In this document: positions 44,601-56,600 of the stretch, piece by piece
Layout: each line of letters begins with the position of its first letter
Numbering within the stretch: position 1 is the first letter of the stretch
DNA from: Hyalella azteca
Lineage: Eukaryota; Arthropoda; Malacostraca; Amphipoda; Hyalellidae
Length of the DNA: 64,000 nt
Assembly: GCF_000764305.2 (NCBI RefSeq)
Contig: NW_025943791.1
Coordinates: 124,001-188,000 of the forward strand
Direction: 5' to 3'
Notes under the pieces: model-generated
The model's database searches: none
The model's input: only the letters and a program-made list of their open reading frames with translations
Told to the model about the DNA's origin: nothing
Program-made: the position numbers and the translations under genes

Positions 44601-47600
44601 GGAATTCCCTTCTCAAGTTGCAAAAGAGTAGGTAACTGTTATTTAGTTAGTTGTTGTTATAACTTGCCATCTCATACCTTACTCATAATAAGATTTAATT
44701 TTTCCTCCTTTGATTTGGGGTAAACCATTGTGGTTTTACCTCTGAATGTGAAGATGTTAATTGCCAAGGTATTATTGCATTTGTGATAAATATTTTTTTG
44801 TGATCATTCTTTGCTTCAGTACAGAAATTAGGTACAGGGAAAATGATTTAGAAAAGTTGCAAATGATATTAATAGGAAATTAACAGAGCTATGGTACTAG
44901 TAAAGGTATAATTGGTAGCAGGAGGTGAAGGTATAATTGGTAGCAGGAGGTGAAGGTATAATTGTAAGCAGGAGGTGAAGGTATGATTGGTAGCAGGAGG
45001 TGAAGGTATGATTGGTAGCAGGAGGTGAAGGTATAATTGTAAGCAGGAGGTGAAGGTATGATTGGTAGCAGGAGGTAAAGGTATAATTGTAAGCAGGAGG
45101 TGAAGGTATGATTGGTAGCAGGAGGTGAAGGTATGATTGGTAGCAGGAGGTGAAGGTATAATTGGTAGCAGGAGGTAAAGGTATAATTGTAAGCAGGAGG
45201 TGAAGGTATGATTGGTAGCAGGAGGTAAAGGTAGAATTGGTAGCAGGAGGTGAAGGTATAATTGGTAGCAGGAGGTGAAGGTATGATTGGTAGCAGGAGG
45301 TGAAGGTATAATTGGAAGCAGGAGGTAAAGGTATAATTGTAAGCAGGAGGTGAAGGTATGATTGGTAGCAGGAGGTGAAGGTATAATTGTAAGCAGGAGG
45401 TGAAGGTATAATTGGAAGCAGGAGGTGAAGGTATAATTGGAAGCAGGTGGTGAAGGTATAATTGGTAGCAGGTGGTGAAGGTAGAATTGGTAGCAGGTGG
45501 TGAAGGTATAATTGGTAGCAGGAGGTGAAGGTATAATTGGAAGCAGGATTTAAAGGTATAATTAAAGTATCTTGTCTCAGCTAATACATATTATGTACAG
45601 GCAAGTCAGGTGTGGAGGAGGTATGGGTGGTTTCCAAGCATTAAAGTATACCTTATCTCAGCTAGGTATTATATATGATGTACAGACAAGTCAGGTATGG
45701 AGGAGGTATGGGTGGTTGCCAAGCATTAAAGTATACCTTGTCTCAGCTATTACACATGATGTACAGGCAAGTCAGGTGTGGAGGAGGTATGGGTGGTTGC
45801 CAAGCATTAAAGTATACCTTGTCTCAGCTATTACATATGATGTCCAGGCAAGTCAGGTGTGGAGGAGGTATGGGTGGTTGCCAAGCATTATAGTATACCT
45901 TGTCTCAGCTATTACATATGATGTACAGGCAAGTCAGGTGTGGAGGAGGTATGGGTGGTTGCCAAGTACGACTACCAGGCTCAAGGCAGCCATGAACTTG
46001 ACCTACGCAAGAATGAGCGCCTGCACCTGCTGGACGACAGCAAGCATTGGTGGCGCGTCATGAACCAACACAACCAGTCTGGCTACGTCCCATCTAACTT
46101 CGTCAAGAAGGAGAAACCTTCCATTTTTGACAGGTAATTTTAGCCGTTAATGCATTTTATTATTGAATTATTGCACACTTGATTCCAGAAAGAAATAAAG
46201 AATTTCTTGCATGTTCATTTCTGTTAAAATGTCTTATAATGTTTCTTGTGTGAAGTTCAGTCAGCTAAATTACTGATTACAATTTTTGGTTTCTACTGCA
46301 ATGTACAATCCTGGAGTTGTAAAATGAGTTCATAGGATCTAATAGCTCAGCCCTGAGTAACTTCTTCCTGAATAGTGTGCTGGGTGCCAATATTTTTGGG
46401 TATATTGGAATCTATTCCAGGTTTGGCCTCTTTGGATGCATAAGAATAATTAAAATTGAATCAATCTCGCCAACCACATGCATTAAGAATACATCGTCAT
46501 CATTCAGCTGCTGATTAGAGCGAAATATCTATTTTTTAGGCAAGGATTCTTGCTAGAGTTTAAATTTATTTAAATTTATTTAAATTTATTTAATTTAAAT
46601 AAATTTATTTATTTAAATTTAAGCTCCATTTATATAAATATTTTAATTTATTGGCAAATGCAAATCTAGTAATGATTGTTTATTTGTGTACATCTCAACA
46701 TATTAACCAGGAATGATTTCTGAAACATGCTTATAATTGATATAGGTAAGTCTTTTGAGAAACTGTAGCTGGTCACAATTACCTCTGATTAATACAGGAA
46801 TGCGTATTAATTGAATTGTTTCATTGTTTAGACCAAAACATTTGTACGTTATGAGCTCACTAACAGACTGGACGACCGTGACGCTTTACGCTCCCACCAA
46901 CAATAATAAGCGTGGTATTGTTTTGGCCTGTACGTAACTGGCCATTATCTCTTATCTCATTCATCTATCCTGTTATTTACGAGAATTTGCCGCTCTTGCC
47001 AAAACTATTAAGTACTGCACGAAATTCTTCGTGGAATCATATTTTACTATAAAGTAGAGTGATACGTATTGATAACGGTGGAGTTGCACACCTCATTTAA
47101 GTGAGCTTTAATAGTCTTTAATTTGTTAACGATGCTGTAGAGAATACTACGTTCCTGATTATGAATGTACCCAAATAAATCTCTTAAACTGATCAGGCTA
47201 AGAACGCATTTCTTTACAGAGTCTCAGAACGAATATTTAGTCTCAGAAAAAGCTTTAATGGAGTGTCCCTCCCGTTCTTCACACATCCGTTGCTTGAGTT
47301 GCCAAGGTATGAACTGAAGTCTAATGCATACCAATTTAAAAATACGTTTTTGGATTGAAATGCGTCCCCACAGATTTTTCGGGTGGTGAATTTCGCATTT
47401 ACGAATGATTCGAGTGGACGACGATTTGATTCATGAAGTTGGCTGATTAGGTATGTAAACTATCAGACATTTTGCCGCTGAATATCATGCCGATTCATCA
47501 CTTGCTCCCTAAAGTTGGCTGATTACAACGAATAATTGACTGCTGATTTTATCGTTGATTCAGCTTTCACTTCGTGAAGTTTTCTGACTGCTTCATGAAA

Positions 47601-50600
47601 TTTTTTGATTCGCATTATAAAAGCCTGAAGCTAACTGCAGGCTATCAATGATGATAGTTCCAACGAAACTTAATGCCCAGCTATCGTTAATTTATTATTT
47701 GCACATCGTCTCGCGAAATAATCGCTGCAAACGGCTGTTCGCCTGAAGACCTACAAGAAATATGCTCGCGTTAGATGCTCCCAGTTCTTCTTGTCACGAC
47801 GCACTCGCGTGTCAAGCTATGGATGTCATTTTGGTTTGTGAGTCTAATTCAGTCTAGACTCTTGGTCCCATTACTTGGCCTCTGATTAGCGAAAGTAAGA
47901 TATTCATGCAATTTGGTTACGTAATCATGCCGGTACATCACAGAAAAGTTTTCAATTTTTTTCTCTTTGCTAATTAATTTTATTAAGGTTTTGAGCTCTC
48001 AAGATCACATTATCGAATTTTAATGACAAGAGTTTGTTCGTTGAATTCCAAAATTGTGATCAGAATTTCTTCGATATAGGTCTCGAATTTATCGGCAAAT
48101 TTTCACAAGTAACTTAATCGTTAATTAGCTAACAGTGGTTTACGGTCGCGTTTAACGAGATTGCCCTACCGTATCGTCCTCCGTTGCCTCAATGCATGTA
48201 GCTGTTGGTAGCTCGGTAGTTTGTGCTATGGTGGTAAGTTCGTTTGAATCATGTAGTTCGTTTGGATATTACTGGTTTCGAGAGTCATAATTCACATTAA
48301 GCGTTGTTAACGTTTTCCATCATCTGAAGTACGGTTAGAATAAGTAACAGCATTTGCAGCGTCTCCCATCTTTATTGTTGGAAAAAGTTTTCTTCAGACG
48401 ACGTCTGAATAGAAAACGCGCGTGACTTCCCTCACCTTACCCTCGTGCAGAGCTGACAGCTGTTGCTCGCTTACATTCCTACTCAATTGCCCTTTACTTA
48501 TTGTCTACGATTACATTTACCATAGTCAATGCTAATCGTACCTTATTGCTTGGCAGAGGTCCCGTCAATACACAAATGGTTAAAATCGAATACTAGCTCC
48601 TGTGTGTATGTGGTGTCAGTTGAAATGAAAAAAATGGGTCAGTTGAAATGGGAATGGGAGTTCATAAATGAGAAGGAAAAAAGACGAAAACGGATCGTCG
48701 TTCGGAGGCATTTGTATGAATTGCGATTTGAAGGCCTTGGGATTAAGGTATTTAATTGTGTCTGCGCGGCGCACCAGCCGCTGAATCTAGAGGGTGCACC
48801 AGCCGCTGAGTCAGCGCGGCACACCGGCCGCTGAGTCAGCAGCATGCCCGTGTTCCTGCATCATCCTATGACTCATGCTTCACTGGACAATCATTTCAAA
48901 CGAGAAAGGTTCCATGCTTTATAACAAACCTGCTATTTAAGATACACTAGCACATACCTTACAATAACCAGCGCATCAAGTGATATTATTGGGAATTATT
49001 GTGTTGAAGACTGAGGGCATCAGCTGGTCCAACTGAGGGCATCAGCTGGTCCAACTGAGGGCATCAGCTGGCCCAACTGAGGGCATCAGCTGGCCCAACT
49101 GAGGGCATCAGCTGGTCCAACTGAGGGCATCAGCTGGCCCACCTGAGGGCATCAGCTGGCCCAACTGAGGACATCAGCTGGCCCAACTGAGGGAAGATGC
49201 ACGGTAATGACAGACTGGCCCTCAATATCTTTGCGGCGAGGACAATTTGCCAGCGTTGGGCTGAAGACCATTGTAGCCTGGGACTGCTACCTCCATAACT
49301 GCGATAGAGGAGTTGAAGTTGAAATAGATCTTGTAGGTAATAGATTTATATTGGTAAAAGGGAAGTGATGGTGATGGTTCATCTTTTCCTAATGATGATA
49401 AATTGTACAATGGAATTGCTGGTAGTTTATTAGTTACTGAAAAGTGTGTATGAGACACCACAGACTTGTTCTTTGTGGTCTTCATACGTAAATTGTTCAC
49501 TCGTACGATTGATCGTTTCGTGGTAAATACTGCTTTTTTATGGTGCTTTGTTATACTTCGTGTAGTGAGAATTTCCTGTTAGATTAATGAGAACTGTTAG
49601 CTTGATGCACGTTCAGTGATCATTGCTGTATTAAATTGGTTAAATTGAAGCGTTGCAAAAATTTCATTTATTTGTGTATTTTATTAATGTATTGCAAGTC
49701 ACCGCTCAACTAGCACACTAACGACCTAACCTCGAAGATTGTTCCGTCTTTTTCCTGCAGTTATTATTCGTTATTCTTTGCATATTTCCGCATCTTTCTA
49801 TTTAATGTAACACATGTTCCTGTTTGCTCATTTACTCATTTTATTATTAATTTTTTTTTCATTCAATGCCTTTTACCTCCCCGTGTGCTTTCTCCTCCCC
49901 CTCCCCCTCACTCTCTCAACTCTTGCGCTCTCGTTCTTCTCAGTGTTGGGAGTGCCGCTCCCGAGGTCAGACGTGTGCGGTAGGAGCGCTCGTCGTTGTA
50001 CCCGCTCTCGGTGCCGTGTTGTTGGAACAAAACAGCGTCTTATTTCTTCCTCTTTCATATGAACATTAATTGCTTTCAGTCTTGATAAATCATCCACAAG
50101 TGCTTCGGTGTATGAAAGTATACTGAAAATGTTGTGTTAAATCCGGATAAATCCACTGAAGCTGGGAACGGTTTTGGTCTCGTGACATCCAGCCTGTGAG
50201 GCTTCCATGATGAAACTCTTTAAATCATTCCTCCAAGGAATAGGCCCCACTAGGCAGCGTTTGTGGCTCTATTTTACAACTATTTGTTGTCTCACAACAA
50301 TTGTTTTGAGTGCACAAGTTGCCAAAATGTCGAGTCGAGCATTAGAGTATGTGGAGGCAGCTTACCCGAGCTCAGTGAGCCATTGATTGCGGAGAGATCG
50401 TGTCCGCCACGACAGAGGCTCATGGCGGCACTCGTAGCGTCGTGTCCGCCACGACAGAGGCTCATGGCGGCGCTCGTAGCGTCGTGTCCGCCACGACAGA
50501 GGCTCATGGCGGCGCTCGTAGCGTCGTGTCCGCCACGACAGAGGCTCATGGCGGCGCTCGTAGCGTCGTGTCCGCCACGACAGAGGCTCATGGCGGCGCT

Positions 50601-53600
50601 CGTAGCGTCGTGTCCGCCACGACAGAGGCTCATGGCGGCGCTCGTAGCGTCGTGTCCGCCACGACAGAGGCTCATGGCGGCGCTCGTAGCGTCGTGTCCG
50701 CCACGACAGAGGCTCATGGCGGCGCTCGTAGCGTCGTGTCCGCCACGACAGAGGCTCATGGCGGCGCTCGTAGCGTCGTGTCCGCCACGACAGAGGCTCA
50801 TGGCGGCGCTCGTAGCGTCGTGTCCGCCACGACAGAGGCTCATGGCGGCGCTCGTAGCGTCGTGTCCGCCACGACAGAGGCTCATGGCGGCGCTCGTAGC
50901 GTCGNNNNNNNNNNNNNNNNNNNNNNNNNNNNNNNNNNNNNNNNNNNNNNNNNNNNNNNNNNNNNNNNNNNNNNNNNNNNNNNNNNNNNNNNNNNNNNNN
51001 NNNNNNNNNNNNNNGGTAGTAACACTGCGAAGATCGTTGAGGCAGGCAGAGCAGGTAGTAACACTGCGAAGATCGTTGTGGCAGGCAGAGCAGGTAGTAA
51101 CACTGCCAAGATCGTTCAGGCAGGCAGAGCAGGTAGTAACACTGCAGAGATCGTTGTGGCAGGCAGAGCAGGTAGTAACACTGCAGAGATCGTTGGGGCA
51201 GGCAGAGCAGGTAGTAACACTGCGAAGATCGTTGTGGCAGGCACTGCAGGTACTGTCTCTTATACACATCTAGATGTGTATAAGAGACAGGTTAAAGCCT
51301 TTACCGCGGTCAAGGCGTTCAATGCAGTCAAGGCGCTCAATGCAGTCGAGGCGTTCAATGCAGTCAAGGCGTTCAATGCAGTCAAGGCGCTCAATGCAGT
51401 CGAGGCGTTCAATGCAGTCAAGGCCTGAAATGCAGTCAAGGCCTTCAATGTTGTCCTAACATGAAAGCCAACCAAAGTTGAATCTTGTCTAGACGCTTAA
51501 TTGTTGTGGCGATGTTATCGCGTTACCAAGGCGTTCGAACGTTGGCAAGGGATTCCATTTTGCGCCAACCTGCGCGCCTGGCTTGCACCCAACCTGCGCG
51601 CCTGGCTTGCACACTCAAACAGATCACTGCGTTCCAGCGACGCGCGAAAGCGCTACTCTTGCTTGTAAAAATCATGCGGCAAAGGCGCGTAAAAAAACCT
51701 TGGCCAGCCGCTGCGCGTAGTTCGGGCGCCTGTGCACGCGTCGAATTGAGCGCTTACAATGGCGGCGCTTAACGGCACTGACGACGGAAAATAAAGCAGC
51801 TTGAGAAAAAAATTTTTATTTAAAAGAATCATAAGGACTATTCCCGCAGAGTCACAAATGTAATGCTAGTTAGTACTATATGTAGAATTTACGCTTGAGG
51901 CATAAAATGCTAAAATTTTAAGCATTTGAGAACTTTAGAGTCAAATAAAAGTATTCAATAATACAAGTCTAATAATTCATGTGCAAGATATACCTAGCCT
52001 AGGTATAACATTCTATAATATCATAAGCTTCAGGTTAATCTTTTGGCGCACTTTCTACACACAAACATTTTTAGAAATCATGAGTTTGAATTAACCGTCC
52101 ATGATCTTCAAGTTGTCTCAGCAATAACACAGACTGCAGTCGAACGGCTGTGTGTTTCATATCCTATTCAAATCACCTCTCTATTCGCGGCAAAACAAAC
52201 GCCAACGATGATAACAATAAAGCATGTGAATGTTGTCCGTGCGTTTAAACACTATTGCATGGCATTTTAAAGTTATTATACTATCACTATTTTGACATTG
52301 ATGCAATGTAATTATATATGTTATGTGAAAACTTGCCGGCAAATTCAGCGTTTATGTTGATGTCCGGCTAAGACGACATCCGCCAAGTGGCTTCTCCCGA
52401 GCGAAAGTTTTATATATATTGAACGGAAACGGCGTACGAACATTTTTGGACGGTTCATTTAGTTTTGTTCAGCCATCTAGACACGTTAGCGGTCTACGCT
52501 CAACGCGCAGACTTCTTTCAGTGCACCCAACCTGTGCGCCTTGCTGCAGGTTGGTTACAAATGCGTTAGGTTCTTATCCTCTTGCAGGTGCAAATATACA
52601 TAGCGTTTTTTATAGGCCTGTCTGTTGGTGATTATTTTATATTGACTTGTCATTTAGCTGCCAGCTTAGGTTTCAATGCCTGCAATGTTAATTTTGATTT
52701 ACCAATTTATTGTACCCACAATCTAGGATTGTCGAACTGACGATAGAACTGGACTCCTAAGCGTTTTTATTTTTTTCAGCCGCTTCTTTAAAATACATCA
52801 AGTACATTATTGCAGTCAATATCCAAGAAAGGCAGCAAATTGTAATTTCACCTTAAATTTTTATAATCACTTTGATATCCAAAAACTGCTCGGATGAAAT
52901 TTTCTGAACATGTTTAATGTTAAGAGACTTGTGACGACGACAGAAGATAGATCACGTGTACGTGTATGAATAATTCTAATGCTGTATCACATACGTTAGT
53001 GTGCTCCCTAGCCGCGGATGTGTTTAGCTGTGTTAATGTGCACACAACGAAAGGCTGTATAAGCAGTGTGTGCACAGCTTGTGTTTGCTACGTTGTCTGC
53101 TTACCTCATATGTGCCCTAAGCAGATGTTTACCACGCGCACCTCCTCTATATGAGGCGCTCACAACGCTAAAATGCGTGCACCTTTCTTGCCTTAGAATT
53201 ACGAAAGATTTTCGTGCGTTTAGTATAGTTAGACATAATTTCATAAGGAATTACGAATAATTTTCGTGCGTTTAGCATAGTTAGACATAATTTCATATTT
53301 AGTACCTATGCAAGTTTTTCAAGTTGTCTATTTAGTCATTAGATGAGAAAAATGTAGTATTAATATGTTGCTAGAATATGTATTATTATGTAGCCAGTAC
53401 CGGTATATGGTATTAGTATATAGCCAGTATATGATAATGGAATGGAGCCCGAATATGTTGCATTCATGGGTAGTATGCTGGCAGAATATGTTAGTAGTAG
53501 TCTATGTTGTTAAAAGGTGAAGGTCTAGAGAATGTCGTCTCGAGTGTACTTGTAATAAGCGTCGTGGACTTGAAGGTGTCAATTTACATCGATCACCGGA

Positions 53601-56600
53601 GAATTTTTCGAGTTTGTTCCTTTTCTTTAAAATAATTTTGATTTCTATAAGAATGTCTATTTCGATTTTGTGTTGATTTCCCGCGTTGCGCGTCGCTCGA
53701 ATGGCCTGAGTTTCCCTGGCGTCATTTGCACGTTGTTTTGTGACATGAACTTGCCACTCGATCGTTTGTTCGTTCAGCATGAACTTGCCACTCGATCGTT
53801 TGTTCGTAAGCATGAACTTGCCACTCGATGGTTTGTTCGTTCAGCATGAACTTGCCACACGATGGTTTGTTCGTTCAGCATGAACTTGCCACTCGATCGT
53901 TTGCTCTTTCAGTTTTGAGTTGACTGACTTAGAGAAGTGCAATGGGTGTCAAGAATCCATATATTAGGTATGGATTAGATTTTTGCTCACAACATTCCTC
54001 ATTATATGAATAGCTTATACTCTCTCTTGAGTGAAAAAACGAAAATTCTTGTTTATTTTTATTTATTTTGTTCGATAATTGATGTTACTTGCATTTGAAT
54101 TTGATGTTCTGTAATGTGCACGTGTTCCGCATGCTTTCATTCACATCTTATGGCTGTTACGTAATTTCTCAAGTATCAAGTTTTATTTACTAAAAATAAA
54201 ATTTTATTGATGGAGAATCCAGCATTTCGTAGCGAGTCGTTGGTTACAATTTTGCTTCGCAAAAGGCCATGGGCGTTACTCCAGTTATCTGGCGCACGAA
54301 GTACGTTTCAATTTAGTTTAAACACAAGACTATTTTTCTCTTGAAATATCACTGAAAATACATTCGGGCAATTACAGTGAAACGATGCATTTAGTTGTAT
54401 AAACGACACGCGAGAACTCTCCAAATTTTTAATTACAGTTGTTTGCTGTTTAATCGGATATTGACTTCATTCTATTTTTTTAATATGTAATTTGTGTTCA
54501 TTTCTTACGTTATAGGCTGAACTTTTAGCTTCTACTTATCAGCCATCACAGTCAGTATGCTAATAATATCTTGCATCACATGAAGTTCACAAGTATTCCA
54601 ATGATAAGACTTCACTTTATTTGTGAACTAATCCACTGCAAGTAGTATCGTTATGATTCATTAACTATTTGCACGATAGCATTCAGCTAACCATACTACC
54701 CCCTCATCATGGCCATTAAGACAGGCACACAACCAACAACATGAATGCATCAACTCATTGGCAACATTCTTTTTCTGCACTTTAGATTGAGTCAAGCCGC
54801 CTCAAGCTTACTGCCCGCCAGTCCTGGACCGTGAGTAATTCTGATATGTCCCTCCGGGTTCTTTGGTTCGTCAGATCTTTTGCATAAAATTTCCTTATTG
54901 TTATGCCTAAGTCTGTTCATGATGAACTTTCAGCATGGGAAAACGTCATCGTCATTTGGTATTACGGAGAACACCACGATTGTGATCACGTGTCTCGCAT
55001 TGCCTCACTGTCCTGATGGCAGTGCAATCATATACAGTGCGACTGATAAATTATTTCTGGTTGTCTGATTATTGGTTTCTTTGACTGATGATTGGTTCTT
55101 ATCTCCATTGGTTGGTTTCTTAAGGAGATAACTTTTATCGTGTTTATTTCTCACCAATTTCCGGATGCATAGGTGCTGGCATTTCCTGGTATGTTTAGGG
55201 CATTAATATCGTTCCGGCAATAAATGTACTGTCTTGACTACATGGTATAACTTGGGATAAACTCTGGTGCCCTGTTAGAAAAATGACCGTTAACGGTATT
55301 ACCGGCGTTTCAGTGGCCGGTTGGCACGTGAAGAGAAACACCGTTTCACCGTTTTTATTCCAATTTAACACCAGAAATCCGTAAAACATCTGATAAAAAC
55401 GGCGAAACAGTTTATTTTCACGGGGCGACCGGCCACTAGGATGCCGGTGGGACCGTTTTTTCTAACAGTGTATATTCTGTTCATTGTTTGCATTTCACGA
55501 TCTCATTCTTGTATGCTATCTTGTTATCAGCTATTCCCTTCGCTTAAATTGGCCATCTTCCCAATGCTCTCACTTCTATATCGTGGGATTCAGTTCATAA
55601 ATGCATTGATACGGTACTCGTATTATTTGAAATGGCCGTGTACGATCTCATTTTATTAAAAGTATGCACTTATTATACAGTTCTTATTTTTTTTTGTTCA
55701 TGGTAACGGATTTTATTATGCCGTTATCGTTTACGTACGCCGTATTCCGAACATAATTAAATTTGAAGTTTTGGAATTCCGTAATTTTAAATTACAAGTA
55801 TAAGCAGTCGAGGCTCAAATTTCAATCGTTCAATTGAAAAGGAGCACTACAAAGTCGTAATAGCGCTTCTTGCGAAAAAATTCAGTGAGTAATAATTCGG
55901 CTGCAACATTAATTTTTATTCAAATCACTTTTGCAAAATATCGTTGTATATATATTTTTTAAAATGTTACTTCCACTATGGATTTGCGATCAGGTAAATC
56001 GTAATGCACGCGTCGCTAGGTTATGAGGCTTGCTTTATTCAGTGCACGTATTACTCGTATTGCTCGCACCTGCGTTGTTCATTCCGGTCACGATACGAAA
56101 GAGACCGTGTGCTCACGAGACCGTGTGAGCACGAGGCCGTGTGAGCACGAGGCCGTGTGAGCACGAGGCCGTGTGCTCGCGAGACCATGTGCTCACGAGA
56201 CCGTGTGCTCGCGAGACCGTGTGCTCGCGAGACCGTGTGCTCGCGAGACCGTGTGCTCGCGAGACCGTGTGCTCGCGGGACCGAGTGCTCGCGAGACCGT
56301 GTGTTCGCGAGACCGTGTCCTCACGAGACCGTGTGCTCGCGAGACCGTGTGTTCGCAAGACCGTGTGCTCGCGAGACCGTGTGCTCGCGAGACCGTGTGC
56401 TCGCGAGACCGTGTGCTCGCGAGACCGTGTGTTCGCGAGACCGTTTGCTCGCGAGACCGTGTGCTCGCGGGACCGTGTGCTCGCGAGACCGTGTGCTCGC
56501 GGGACCGTTTGCTCACGAGACCGTTTGCTCGCGGGACCGTGTGCTCGCGAGACCGAGTGCTCGCGAGACCGTGTGTTCGCGAGACCGTGTGCCTTCTCAG

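Noticed and set aside
45572..46063. 163-codon frame starting in the 81-bp array ([11 protein letters not shown]...)
   Set aside because: It is in a different frame from the SH3 domain it overlaps; the SH3 frame has a TGA in each repeat unit.
47612..47660. TATAAAAG as a core promoter
   Set aside because: No exon, start codon or second core element can be linked to it.
48229..48242. ATGGTG/gtaagt as an alternative dock first exon
   Set aside because: Its phase-0 donor joined to exon 3 gives CAT TAA, an immediate stop.
50263..51428. Open frames of 300-340 codons on both strands
   Set aside because: They read through a 42-bp array, 110 N, a 39-bp array and a sequencing adapter. Unit lengths divisible by three make them stop-free. 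No domain.
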